Assembly (NCBI GenBank): GCA_019787685.1
Contig: JAHNUO010000030.1
Coordinates: 248,001 to 312,000, forward strand
Direction of reading: 5' to 3'
Length of the DNA stretch: 64,000 bases
DNA from: Chiua virens
Lineage: Eukaryota > Basidiomycota > Agaricomycetes > Boletales > Boletaceae
Shown here: positions 34,987 through 45,826 of the stretch, one piece after another
How positions within the stretch are numbered: the first letter of the stretch is position 1
How the letters are laid out: each line of letters opens with the position of its first letter
Program-made: the position numbers and the translations under genes
Notes under the pieces: model-generated
Database searches by the model: none
The model's input: the letters and a program-made list of their open reading frames with translations, nothing else
What the model was told of the DNA's origin: nothing

Positions 34987-36221
34987 TGTAGGGAATAGGT
35001 ATTCCCTGTGCTTGCATAGCACGTTTCTGCACCCTGTCGTCACCCGATCCTGATCCTGATCTGTCTGCTTGTGTGAACTCACCCAGATTGCTGTATCTGC
35101 GCCCGATTTGCCTCAGACTCTTTTATTTTATTTTTGATGCTCCTTATTCATACTTAGCATTGGCTAGACCATGTCATGCAGCCCTTGCAGGGACATTCGG
35201 GTGCCTCTCAAACTTTATACCGTACGAAAACCTTCTTCTTTTATCATTATCCTTACTTAGGACAAGTCTGAGGGTATTCCTGAGGACTATAAATTCACTG
35301 TATTGACAAAAATACAGTAGCTTTTGCCCGTGTGCATCTGTCTCACATCATTTTCGGTTGACATTTGTTTTCTCTCGCTCTCCTCGTATTTTCTCGATCC
35401 GGATCAGACTGCCGCGTCCGCTTTTCTATTCGTTTTAATCCGGTGTAGGGAATAGGTATTCCCTGTGCTCACATAGCACGTTTCCGCACCCTGTCGTCAC
35501 CCGATCCTGATCCTGATCTGTCTGCATGTGCGAACTCATCCGGATTGCTGTATCCACGCCCGTTTTGCCTCGGACTCTTTTATTTTATTTTTGATGCTCC
35601 TTATTCATACTTAGCATTGGCTAGACCATGTCACACAGCCCTTGCAGGGACATTCGGGTGCCTCTCAAACTTTATACCGTACGAAAACCTTCTTTTTATT
35701 ATTATCCTTACTTAGGACGAGTCTGAGGGTATTCCTGAGGACTATAAATTCACTGTATTGACAAAAATACAGTAGCTTTTGCCCGTGTGCATCTGTCTCA
35801 CATCGTTTTCGGTCGACGTTCGTTTTCTCTTGCTCTCCTTGTATTTTCTCAATCTGGATTGGACTGCCGCGTCCGCTTTTCTATCCGTTTTAATCCGGAT
35901 TCGCCCCAGATTCATCTTGGACTACTCAAAAACCATTATTCGTCGTTCACCAACTCAGTGTTGTCCCTGGGTCAAATGGAATCACATTCCTTCACCCTCT
36001 TTCTATTTCTTTCAATCCCCCTGAGTATTGCACTACAGCCGGGATATATTACCTTCACCGGATTTGCCCCGGATTCATCTTGGACTACTCAAAAACCATT
36101 ATTCGTCATTTACCAACTCAGTGTTGTCCCTGGGTCGAACGGAATCGCATTCCTTCACCCTCTTTTCTATTCTTTCAATCCCCCCTGAGTATTGCACTAC
36201 AGCCGGGATATATTACCTTCA
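34987..36221 (+). repeat. 3' LTR of element A split by a nested solo LTR-A (35444-36057)
   Basis: The first part (34987-35443) stops at TTTTAATCCGG; a full LTR-A of 614 bp (35444-36057) follows, then CCGG and the rest of the outer LTR to 36221. CCGG at 35440-35443 and 36058-36061 is a perfect 4-bp target duplication. Confidence 0.85.
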
Positions 36222-37230
36222 CCGCGGTAGGTCAAATGTATGAAACTTGCCATATCTGAAATTTGCACAGAGCCTTTCCAAGGCGAGTCGTACAATTGTT
36301 GAAGTCGTTAAGAGTAGTCTCTATATATAGACACAACTTTCCAAATGCGTGCCATGTTGCAAGTTCGAAAAGAAGATTGAGAATGACAGTGTTGAATGGT
36401 TCAGGAAGAAGACATTCAAATACTGGCATCGAGCACTAGTGATATCAGCCATTTATTAGTCTTGGAAACAACGAGGAAAAAGTTATTGCACTGACCTGAA
36501 GGAGGTCTTCAAAGTCGCGAGCCGCAAGCTTTGTTATCCCTGAGACATTGTTGTTGAATTTCCGAATCGTGTCGTGACCAAAAAGTTGGTATCTTGCGAT
36601 ACCTAGTGTGAGTGGCCCAGGGTTGAAGTTGAAGTGCTGTAGTATATTTGCAAGCAGCTTACCGTTCATTAAGTGCTTGAATTGTTTGGTGACCATAGGC
36701 ATACAAGATTCGAAGCAAGTGGGTAAGAGTTGCCTTCCACACCCCGAGCTCGAACTCGTGCATGAAATCAGGCACAAGCATGGAATGAAAATCAAACCCA
36801 AGTCTTGAGAGCTTCTCTGAAAAGGCGTTCTAAATATCTATCAGTAGATGCTTCATGTTGACAATGAATTCCTACACAGATTGGAGTGAGAGAAATCCCT
36901 CCAATGAGTCCTTCAATGGCTTTACTTGTTACGCCTCTTCCCTCTACAAAGATCATCTTGCAAACACATTCTATCCAATTTCGCTGTTGCTGATTGTCTG
37001 TTCTGTGTTTGTGAGTGTGAACCCATCAATCGTGCTTATCACCCAAGCGATCAATTTTATCCTTGTTGATGAGGCACCGAGGGCATGGACACCTTCCAAG
37101 AAACTTCATACATGCAAGAAGAATTCTATTAAGGGACAAAGTCAATTGATGATATGATCACTAGCGCATACATACTTTTCTGGGTAGTCAGCAGCATATG
37201 TAAAGATCTGAGGAAAAATGCGACAGAAAA
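36222..37230 (-). pseudogene. Plavaka copy 2, middle part
   Basis: Upstream half of the same Plavaka element as 29497-31232. Reading on minus from 37230: 'IFTYAADYPEK', intron, 'LGRCPCPRCLINKDKIDRLG', 'VTSKAIEGL', 'LSRLGFDFHSMLVPDFMHEF', 'ELGVWKATLTHLLRILYAYG', 'HQTIQALNER', intron, 'FGHDTIRKFNNNVSGITKL', 'AARDFEDLLQ', intron, 'MPVFECLLPEPFN', 'LATWHAFGKL', 'LNDFNNCTTRLGKAL', and 'HTFDLP' up to the element A border. At least one in-frame stop lies in the 'DRLGDKHD' exon. The N-terminal part beyond 37230 is lost, replaced by an LTR-B end fragment. Confidence 0.8.
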
Positions 37231-37290
37231 TCAAAAAAAAAGGAAGGAGTTTTGTAACAGTTAGAAAAACCCCTATTCTTCTCCTCTTTT

Positions 37291-37416
37291 TTGGTTCAAT
37301 TAGCCCCCCTATTCACCTATTCTTTTGGGAGGGGTCATATTTTAGCCAATCTGCTGGCCATCTTTTCTGCTGGCCATCTTTTTTGTTTCTCCATATCACC
37401 TATTTTTAGTTTTCTA
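37291..37416 (+). repeat. 3' end fragment of an LTR-B
   Basis: Resembles the last part of LTR-B at 48510-49214 (ends in CACCTATTTTTAGTTTTCTACA versus a TTATTAGTTTTTTACA end). Truncated on the left at Plavaka. Confidence 0.5.
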
Positions 37417-37493
37417 CAGTGAGACAAAGAATGAGGAGTTAACCTCTGAAGGATGACAGTGATGTGTTGGTTGGTAGTGTGATGACTGGAAGC

Positions 37494-38221
37494 TGTTACA
37501 ATAGTTCTGGGTAGGACCTAGCGTAGCCGCAAAAGCGCCAAGTACCAAGTGGCTGCGATAACTCAAACAACCACCACTTGATACATGGTGCGCTGAAGAG
37601 TTGAACGAGGGTTTCTGGTCAGCAGATTGCTACCAGAGAGACGAGTGAAAACTCAGGCGTTGCTGAGAGTTGTCCGGTTGGGAATCTATACCCGCGGGAC
37701 GGTCAAGGGTCAAGGGTTGACTACGATGAGTCTGAGTGTTTCAAGGAGGACTAGGAGTAGTCCGGTCGAGTGGTTACAGGCGCAGTGGCGAGTGGAGCAG
37801 AGATACTCAGCTAGATTGCGGAGATCAAGACTAGAGTACAAGAGTATTGCTGCGAGGTATTTATACTACGAGAATTGTGCACAGACCAAGTAACTAAAAG
37901 GGGTAGGCCAGAAGAGCGGAAGAGCGAAGGGCCAAAAGGGAAGTGCACGATAATCAAAAAGGGAATCATACGACGCGGAGGCAATGGGCGATGATGAAGA
38001 TGAAATGACAAATGCGAAGCCATGGGATGATGACGAGAATTGAATGAGTAAGTGCGATGCCATCAGAAGATGACGAGAAAGGAAGAACGTAAGCACTCGG
38101 GTAAAGCCGGTGTGGAGTTACAAACATTAAAAGAGAACGGGTATGGATGAATGTACGAAGATACCTAAGTATCGAGTAAAGTGAAGAGGTACAAGTGAGA
38201 CAAAAGAAAGAAATTGTAACA
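37494..38221 (-). repeat. 3' LTR of G1
   Basis: 728 bp, bounded by TGTTACAATA and TTGTAACA. Differs from the other LTR at a number of positions and by one 3-bp indel, so the insertion is not recent. Confidence 0.85.
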
Positions 38222-38263
38222 TTACCCCCAGAGTACGATCAAAGCACCAAGCAAAGATCATCA

Positions 38264-39580
38264 CTAGAAATTGAACACATCACGGACAGGACTGCCGGTG
38301 ATATTGGCGTAGCCCTCGTCATCGATGGGGTCATCACACGGGGAGACTGAGCATCGATCAGGAGACGCGGAATCTTGTCGCGCATGGCGGCAGGCTCGTT
38401 GAGGTGGGGGTACAGGGAGTATGGAGTGGCCGTTGTGGCGAGACGATGAAGACGAGTTCGTTGAGGAGGACGACGTGGATGGGATGGTGGGACGAGGGGA
38501 GCATCTTGTCCAAGTATTCCCGGAGGCCATGGGAGCAAGCCAGTTGGCAAGGGGGATGTGAGTGCATACCCGAGGAGGTTGTCCAGGACAGTGGGACTGG
38601 ATGTGACCGGGGGCCCAGGTAAGACAGATGGGGCATTGGTACATGGGGCACTCAATGCGGATGTGGCCGAGTTTTCGGCATTCGAAGCATGCTTCGTGCC
38701 AACGGGGGTGATCGTTGGGGAGGGATACCTGACCAGTCCGAAACATCAGTTCGGCCTCGGCGCGGTTACAGGCGAGCATCTCTTCTTCAGTGAAGGGAGT
38801 GGAAGAGGCGGATGGGGTAGAGGACGGGCGAGTGGGAGGAGCCATTCGGCGGGAAAGGTCCACTTGGTAGCGGTGGAGGTCTTCTAGAAACTCACCCATC
38901 TGCATCTGGTGGAGGGTGTGCTCGATGTAGGCATGGATACGGTCGTGGATTTGTCCGGTAACCGCAGAGAGGAGGTGGGAATGACGATCATGACTGAGTA
39001 GGTTGGACTGGACGAAGGTGAGGTGCTCGCATTGGAGATACGCCAAGTAGAGAGCGTTGAGCGGGGAGTTCAAGTCGAGGTGGTGCTTGATGGGGAAAGC
39101 CATCACGGGATCTAGGATGAGTTCGCGCATGCGGCGAAAGTACTTGGGGGACGAAGAGGAGGAACAGATAGTATGTGAGTGGTAAGGGAGGTCTACCGCC
39201 TGGAGAGGAGAATGAACGCGATTAGGGCGCTCAGAAGGAACAGGCCATTGAGAAGGAGCTCCCCATCCTGCAGAGGCAACTGCTGAAACAGCAGGAGAAG
39301 GGGGTCTGGTGGACTCTGTGAGGGAGGATTCGGTGGAGAGGGTGGAGACATTGGAGGCGGGTGTTGCCGGCGGTGGGAGAGGTAGGTGGGGAATGGACGC
39401 GGTAGGGGTGAAGACAGGGACGGAGTGGATGATCTCGTTCTCAAAGTCGGGAGTAGAGCAGGAACGGTAGGTCATTATCGCTTTGATGGAGACGGGTGGA
39501 GGTGGTCGGAGTGGGGAACGAGGTGGTCTTGGCGGGATGGAAAGGGAACCGTTTGAGGGGAAATCCTTGGGATGGGTCCG
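38264..39580 (-). CDS. G1 pol C-terminal extension with two zinc knuckles
   Basis: This frame joins the end of the chromodomain region and runs to 38264. It is the same module as residues 1181-1620 of G2 pol: a Pro/Ser linker, 'MTYRSCSTPDFEN', a helical core ('MRELILDPVMAFPIKHHLDL', 'LHQMQMGEFLEDLHRYQ'), then C-x2-C-x4-H-x4-C ('CFECRKLGHIRIEC') and C-x2-C-x6-H-x4-C ('CPICLTWAPGHIQSHC'), a Ser-rich tail and 'DDPIDDEGYANITGSPVRD'. The core and knuckles are nearly the same as in G2 while the linkers differ, suggesting selection on the module. The frame is still open for more than 400 codons although the rest of G1 pol is broken. Confidence 0.75.
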   Translation of the reverse strand, partial: RTHPKDFPSNGSLSIPPRPPRSPLRPPPPVSIKAIMTYRSCSTPDFENEIIHSVPVFTPTASIPHLPLPPPATPASNVSTLSTESSLTESTRPPSPAVSAVASAGWGAPSQWPVPSERPNRVHSPLQAVDLPYHSHTICSSSSSPKYFRRMRELILDPVMAFPIKHHLDLNSPLNALYLAYLQCEHLTFVQSNLLSHDRHSHLLSAVTGQIHDRIHAYIEHTLHQMQMGEFLEDLHRYQVDLSRRMAPPTRPSSTPSASSTPFTEEEMLACNRAEAELMFRTGQVSLPNDHPRWHEACFECRKLGHIRIECPMYQCPICLTWAPGHIQSHCPGQPPRVCTHIPLANWLAPMASGNTWTRCSPRPTIPSTSSSSTNSSSSSRHNGHSILPVPPPQRACRHARQDSASPDRCSVSPCDDPIDDEGYANITGSPVRDVFNF

Positions 39581-42500
39581 CTTATAAGCGTCAACGGTAT
39601 CCTTGGCATTTCCGAGATTGGATTCGGGTTCCCATGAGTCATCTGCGGTGGAGTACCCTTTCCATCGGATCAGGAACTTGCGGTTTCGTGGGTTCTGTGT
39701 GTGGCGTAAGATCCACTCAATTTCGTATTCCTCTTCCCCAGCGATAAGGTCAGGTGGTGGTTTCGGGAAGTTTGGGCCGTAGGTTTCTGTTTCGCGATAG
39801 GGCGATAACAGGGAAGCATGGAAGACTGGATGGATCTTCCAGGTCTTGGGAAGGCGGAGGCGGTAGGTAAGCGGAGAGAGGACTTCCGTGATTGTGAACA
39901 GTCCTTCTCGGTGGGATGCAAGTTTCGGGGAGATGAGCTCCCGTTTCAGGTTGTGGGCTTCTAGCCATACTTGGTCTCCTTTGGCAAATGGTTTAAATTT
40001 GCGGAAGGATCAAGCTTTCATAGCCTGACGAGCAAGTTTGTGGGCGGCGAGGGCTTCGTCACAGGCAGCGGAGAGAGCCTGGAGGTGTTCTTCAACAGCT
40101 GGAAGTTTGGTTTCCGCTATGATAGCGGGTAGGGGACGGGGTTCGTATCCCATCATCAAGAAGAACGGCAACTTGCCGGTGATGGAGTGAGGACAGTGGT
40201 TGTGTGCGAATTCGGCCATAGGGAGTAAGTCGGCCCATTTCTCCAGATTGTTTTGGCAATACATGTGGAGATAGGTCTCGACTTCCTGGTTGACTCGTTC
40301 CATTTCGCCATCTGATTGGGGATGGTAGGCAGTAGAGAGAGAGAGACGGTATCTGATAAGCCGGGAGAGTTCTTTTGCAAAGCAGAAGCGAACTGTGGGC
40401 CACGGTTGGAGATAATCTTGTCATAGAGGCCGAATCGGGTGTAAACCTTGTGGAAAAAGAGACAAGCTATGCCTGCCAAGTCGGCGGTTTTTACGGTAGG
40501 GCAAAGAATTACCCCCTTTGTAAGGCCGTGGTCGACCACGACCATGAGAGAATCGTAACCCTCAGCGGAGGTGGGGAGATCTGTGATAAGATCCACAGAT
40601 ACGTTCTGGAACGGTGAAGGTAATGAATCCCGGCTGAAGTGCAATACTCAGGGGGATTGAAAGAAATAGAAAGCGGGTGAAGGAATGCGATTCCGTTCGA
40701 CCCAGGGACAACACTGAGTTGGTGAACGATGAATAATGGTTTTTGAGTAGTCTGAGATGAATCCGGGGCGAATCCGGATTAAAACGGATAGAAAAGTGGA
40801 CATGGCAGTCTGATCCGGATTGAGAAAATACAAGGAGAGCGAGAGAAAACGAACGTCGACCGAAAACGATGTGAGACAGATGTGCACGGGCAAAAGCTAC
40901 TGTATTTTTGTCAATACAGTGAATTTATAGTCCTCAGGAATACCCTCAGACTCGTCCTAAGTAAGGATAATAATAAAAAGAAGGTTTTCGTACGGTATAA
41001 AGTTCGAGAGGCACCCGAACGTCCCTGCAAGGGCTGCATGACATGGTCTAGCCAATGCTAAGTACGAATAAGGAGCATCAAAAATAAAATAAAAGAGTCC
41101 GAGGCAAAACGGGCGTGGATACAGCAATCCGGATGAGTTCGCACAAGCAGACAGATCAGGATCGGGATCAGGTGATGACAGGGTGTGGAAACGTGCTATG
41201 CGAGCACAGGGAATACCTATTCCCTACAACGGCCGAGAGCAATTGGAGGGGATCGAAGACAAGGGAGGGGTGATCGGGTGAGTATTGACTTTGTGCTGCT
41301 GACATGCGGCACAACCCGAGACGTAGGCACGGACAAAGGAGGCGAGCCTGGGCCACCAAAATTCAGTGGCGACGAGCTGACGGGTTTTCAGGAAGCCAGG
41401 GTGCCCAGCAGAGTGCGAATCGTGGTGTCGGGCGACGATCTGTTGCTGGAGTTCAAGGTTGGGGGGAACGTAGACGCGGCCTTGGTAGGTAAGGACACCC
41501 GTGTCGTATTTCCAGTCGGAGAGGTGGGCCCGGAAAGAGGAAGGGAGGCCACTGTCTAGGGCGTTGAGGGTGTCTAAGACCAGAGGATCACTAACTGAGG
41601 ATTTGGCGATTAGGGATTGCAGGTCTGGTGTTACAAGGTTGATAAAGACGTCATCACGGAGGAGCGTGACGTTCTCATTGTCAGAGTTGGAGGTGATATG
41701 ATCAGGGCGACAAGAGAGTGCATAGTTTTCCGGGAACGTGGGAGAAGGTGAGGTCGAAGTCAGCGAGGTCAAGGAGCCAACAAGCTTGTCAGCGGTTCAA
41801 TTCTGGGGCTGATGGAAGTATGTCAGATTCTTGTGGTCAGAGAAGACTGTGACGGGATGTGTGCTGCCACGAAGGTAGTGGCGCCAAGCTTTGAGAAAAC
41901 GGATGACAGCAAGGAGTTTGCGGTCATAGATATTGTAGTTCCTTTCGGCAGCGTTGAAAGACTGCGAAAGGTAGGAGCATGGTTTCCAGTCGCCATTTAC
42001 GTCAGTCTGGAGAAGCACTCCACTGGTCGCGTACTTTGAAGCGTCGGTGGCAATGGCAAAGGGTCGGGAGGTATCAGGAAACCGGAGTACGGGATCCGTG
42101 GTAAAGGCCTTTTTGAGGTGTTCAAAGGCGGAGGTCTGGGAGGGTCCCCAAATCCAGGGAGCGTCTTTCTTTGTGAGATTGATGAGGGGTCGGGCTATGG
42201 TGGAGTAGTCGGGGATGAACCGACAGTAGAAGTTGGCAAAGCCCATGAACGATCTGACGTCTTTGAGCTTGGTGGGAGTTGGCCAGTCAGTGATACCGGC
42301 TACTTTGACGGGGTCCATGGCGAGCTCGCCTGGTCGGGTGATCATGCCGAGGTATTCTACTTCGGTGGTGGTGAAGTGGCACTTTTTGAGTTTCAAGTGA
42401 AGGTCGAGTTCCTTCATGCGAGCGAGAACACGTTTGGTGCGCTCAGTGTGGGTTGCCTCGTCTTCAGAGAAGATGAGGAGGTCATCCATGTAGATGACGA

Positions 42501-43786
42501 GCCATCCTTCGGTGATCATATCACAGAAGGAGTCGTTCATGAAACGTTGGAATGTCGCTGGAGAATTGGTCAGTCCGAAGAACATGACCGTGGGTTCGAA
42601 GAGGCCGTGGTGGGTGATGAAAGCGGCTTTCCATTGGTGTCCGTCCTTGATACAAACATTGTTGTAACCCCATCGGACATCAAACTTGGTGAACAGTTTG
42701 GTGTCCTTCAGTTTGTCGATGAGGTCAGAGATGAGAGAAAGGGGGTAGGTGTCACGAACAGTGTGTTTGTTGATGTAGTGGTAATCTTGACAAGGACGGA
42801 GTTTGCCATCCTTCTTCTTGACGAAGAAAAAGGGGAGGCCTGAGGAGAGTTTGAAGGGCGGATCTTGCCATTGGCAAGGTGTTCGTCAATGAAGTCGTCG
42901 GTGGCCTTGCACTCGTCTGGGGACAAGGGGTAGACCTTTCCGACCTTTGGTTCAAAGGTGTCTTTCAGATGGATTTCGTGGTCACAAGACCTCGAGGGGG
43001 GCATCTGATTAAAGGCTTCCTTCGCGAACACGGATTCGAATTCCGAGTATTCCGAAGGGAGGGTGACTTTGGGTTTCTTTGCTGCGGCTGCAAGGGCGGT
43101 AGCATTGGTGAGCTTCTCGGGTTGAGTGGTCCGAATGAAGCGTTGTCCAGCATGCATGACACGGTTGACAGAGTGTTGCACGGATTGGGTCATAAAATGG
43201 TGCCCAGTTTCAGTGTCAAGGTAATCGTAGAGTTTGCCGTCCCAGATGGGATTGACATCGAGATGGCAGACAGGACAGATGGGAGGCGGGTGAGCGAGTC
43301 TGGCGGAGTGTTTGGGTTCATCGGTGGTGATGGGAGGAAGGTTGGGTTCAGGGGCAGACATGGTGATAGTTTTGGCTACTCAATCGATGACTGGATTGGT
43401 TGCCTTAAGCCAGGGGAGTCCTAGGATGACGTTTTCGGAACCACAGTGAATGATGTGGAACTTGATGCGCTGGAACACTCCACCAAGAGCGATCTGAAGG
43501 GTGGTGGTGAATTTGATGTCACCGTTCTTGTTTGCAGTAGAGTCAACATTCCTAACCGGGATGGGTTTCGGAAGGCGGTCCTTCGGGAACTTGTGTTTCT
43601 GGACGAAATGCCAGTCAATGCAATTGATCCCAGCCCCAGAGTCAATGAGAGCGTGGGTGTCGACGTCTTGGGAGGTAGCGGTAACGTTCAATCTAACTGG
43701 GATTTGCATAGATTGGGACAAAAGCTCAGCTACTAGTACATGGGTACAAGAATGGGAAGATACCGGCGTTGAATCGGTCTTCCTCC
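39581..43786 (-). pseudogene. G1 pol (protease to chromodomain), broken
   Basis: Protease 'ALIDSGAGINCIDWHFV' (about 43650), reverse transcriptase with 'LVIYMDDLLIFSEDEAT' (about 42490), RNase H 'FAIATDASK', integrase zinc finger 'HHDSHSAGHPGFLKTRQLV' with 'CAACQQHK', and catalytic-core pieces ('SVDLITDLP', '[10 protein letters not shown]'), chromodomain near 39680. Split by frameshifts and by the LTR-A at 40615-41228, which lies between 'SIPSNCSRPL' and '[12 protein letters not shown]'. Pol begins in the -1 frame relative to gag. Confidence 0.85.
40615..41228 (-). repeat. Solo LTR-A inserted in G1 integrase
   Basis: 614 bp, minus orientation (plus strand starts TGAAGGTAAT, ends CCCTACA). 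ACGG on both sides (40611-40614 and 41229-41232), a 4-bp target duplication. Confidence 0.88.
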
Positions 43787-45060
43787 TTAAAAACCCGTGA
43801 CTGGAGTGGTCACCTTGTTGACGCTCATGGCGTTCTCGTCATCTTCCTCCACTTCTACTAGAGCGGGGATTGGATCAGGTTTTGGGGTGGTCTTCTGAAC
43901 CTTTCTGGAGGGAGATGCGGGAGGGTTTTTGGTTGAGAATGCCATACAAGCAGAGGTTTGGTGTCCAGGCTTGCGGCAGCAGAAACAGAGCTTTTGTTCG
44001 AAGCATCGCTTTTCGCTCTGCTTCAGTGAGCTTGGGAACGTAGATAGCGTCCACATCCATAGCGTCAGGGTCTTGCTCCTTCTTGCAAGGGGGGTTGTCG
44101 TGGAAGACGATGGTGGCAGCGGGTTTCTTGTTTCGACGAGCGATCTCATCAGCGCGTTCCCATTGGGTTTTGAAATGGATGGCTTGGGTGTACCACTTGT
44201 CGATCATGGTAGGGACCATATCCATCCCTTGGATGTGTCTCATGAGGGAGGGTGGCAGGCCAGCCGCGAAGAAGTTGATGAGGACGGAGTCAGAGCCAGT
44301 GAGCCCTGCGGTGATGACCTTGTTGCGGAAGGAGGAGATATACGAGGGTACATCCTCGTTCTTGGTGGTACGGGTGGTGGATAACCAGGTGATAGCATCG
44401 CCCTTGGTGTCGTGGTGTTCAAAGTCCTTTCAGAACTCTGTTTGCCAGTCGGTCCAGGTTCCAAAAGATCTAGCGATGATGGACTTGGCGCAGAACGTGT
44501 TGGCCCAAGTCAGAGCAGATCCTTCTGTCATAAAGGAGAGTGCAAAAGCGACTCGTTTGTTTTCGGTGTTGTAAACATCTTCGTTCATGAAGAGATAGGT
44601 GGTGACATCGTTGAGCCAGGGTATGGCCCGATCGTAGGAGCCATTGAAGGCTGAGGGTTTTCCGAGGCGAAGTTCAACTGCCTTGTTAGACATGTTGGTT
44701 GTCGGGGTGGTGGGTTGCAGTGGTTGTATCAGCGGAGTGATGATGGATGGGTTCAGGTTCCGAATAGATGATGGTCTGGGGTTTGGCCTTCGTGGGGTCG
44801 TAGGGGACGCGAAGGTGGCAAGTGCGGGGAGGTTGAGTGATTGGTGAAGACGGTCAGCTAGTTGCTGGGTTTCGTTCTCCGAGTCAATGTGTTTGACGTT
44901 GATGTCGAAGTCTGCTTCCTGGTGTTCAGAAAGTGGGGTCGAGGGTTCAGGGTTTTCGTCGGATAGATCAGATGAAGGAGTGTTAGACGTCTGAAGACTC
45001 CAACTAGGGTTCAAGAGTGGACGGGTGGGAGGTCGTCCTGCAATGGTGGGCAGCTAGCTG
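43787..45060 (-). pseudogene. G1 gag, broken
   Basis: Capsid region 'VELRLGKPSAFNGSYDRAIP' (about 44690), 'YLFMNEDVYNTENKRVAFAL', 'SWTDWQTEF' variant, then TGA at 44430-44432 where G2 has CGA (Arg) in 'EFRKDFEHH'; 'LINFFAAGLPPSLMRHIQGM'-type segment, 'HFKTQWERADEIARRNKKPA', 'DAMDVD', and a zinc knuckle 'CFCCRKPGHQTSAC'. It ends TGF-stop at 43787. A frame change lies in the knuckle region. Confidence 0.8.
43790..43796 (-). promoter_or_regulatory. Slippery heptamer GGGTTTT at G1 gag stop
   Basis: On the minus strand ACG GGT TTT TAA; heptamer G GGT TTT directly before the gag stop TAA. The -1 frame continues into pol. GGAAGA begins six bases downstream and is complementary to TCTTCC further on. 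Confidence 0.65.
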
Positions 45061-45081
45061 CGCGAGGGCAGGCTGTATTGG

Positions 45082-45093
45082 TAGTCTTGATCT
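45082..45093 (-). promoter_or_regulatory. Self-primer-binding site of G1
   Basis: Minus strand AGATCAAGACTA, two bases inside the 5' LTR. It is perfectly complementary to TAGTCTTGATCT at 45435-45424 in the LTR, whose first base is 32 nt after the start of a TATAAATA box (45467-45460). Confidence 0.65.
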
Positions 45094-45095
45094 TA

Positions 45096-45821
45096 TGTTA
45101 TGATAGTTCTGGGTAGGACCTAGCGTAGCCGCAAAAGCGCCAAGTACCAAGTGGCTGCGATAACTCAAACAACCACCACTTGATACGTGGTGCGCTGAAG
45201 AGTTGAACGAGGGTTTCTGGTCAGCGGATTGCTACCAGAGAGATGAGTGAAAACTCAGGCGTTGCTGAGAGTTGTCCGGTTGGGAATCTATACCCGCGGG
45301 ACGGTCAAGGGTCAAGGGTTGACTATGATGAGTCTGAGTGTTTCAAGGAGGACTAGGAGTAGTCCGGTCGAGTGGTCACAGACGCAGTGGCGAGTGGAGC
45401 AGAGATACTCAGCTAGATTGCAGAGATCAAGACTAGAGTACAAGAGTATCGCTGCGAGGTATTTATACTATGAGAATCATGCACGGACCAAGTAACTAAA
45501 AGGGGTAGGCCAGAAGAGCGGAAGAGCGAAGGGCCAAAAGGGAAGTGCACAATAATCAAAAAGGGAATCGTACAATGCGGAGGCAACGGGCGATGATGAA
45601 GATGAAATGACAAATGCAACCATCGGATGATGATGAGAATTGAATGAGTAAGTGCGATGCCATCAGAAGATGACGAGAAAGGAAGAACGTAAGCACTCGG
45701 GTAAAGCCGGTGTGGAGTTACAAACGTTAAAAGAGAACGGGTACAGATGAACATACAAAGATACCTAAGTATCGAGTAAAGTGAAGAGGTACAAGTGAGA
45801 CAAAAGAAAGAAATTGTAACA
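45096..45821 (-). repeat. 5' LTR of G1
   Basis: About 726 bp with TATAAATA at 45467-45460 (minus). Bounded by TGTTATGATA and TTGTAACA on plus. Confidence 0.85.
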
Positions 45822-45826
45822 GAAGC

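Larger units (their letters stand above)
31233..36221 (+). mobile_element. LTR element family A, gag-only, inserted in Plavaka copy 2
   Basis: 5' LTR 31233-31848, a PBS two bases downstream, an internal region with one gag-like ORF but no protease, reverse transcriptase or integrase, and a 3' LTR (34987-35443 plus 36062-36221) interrupted by another solo LTR-A. Flanks are CTGC on the left and CCGC on the right, a 4-bp target duplication with one mismatch. Removing the element lets the Plavaka frame read 'FDLP-QESAA' across the join. So it is a non-autonomous retrotransposon that must use enzymes from elsewhere. Confidence 0.75.
37494..45821 (-). mobile_element. Ty3-gypsy chromovirus G1 (Tf1/sushi-like), degenerate
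   Basis: Complete element on the minus strand: 5' LTR at right, gag, pol with chromodomain and a zinc-knuckle extension, polypurine tract (38222-38231 on plus, complement GGGGGTAA), 3' LTR at left. Perfect 5-bp target duplication GAAGC at 37489-37493 and 45822-45826. Decayed: gag has a TGA (44430-44432) and shifts; pol is in several pieces; a solo LTR-A sits in the integrase region. Confidence 0.9.

Noticed and set aside
37494..45821. Programmed readthrough as explanation for all stops in G1
   Set aside because: G1 has many lesions including frameshifts and an LTR insertion, so it is simply decayed.
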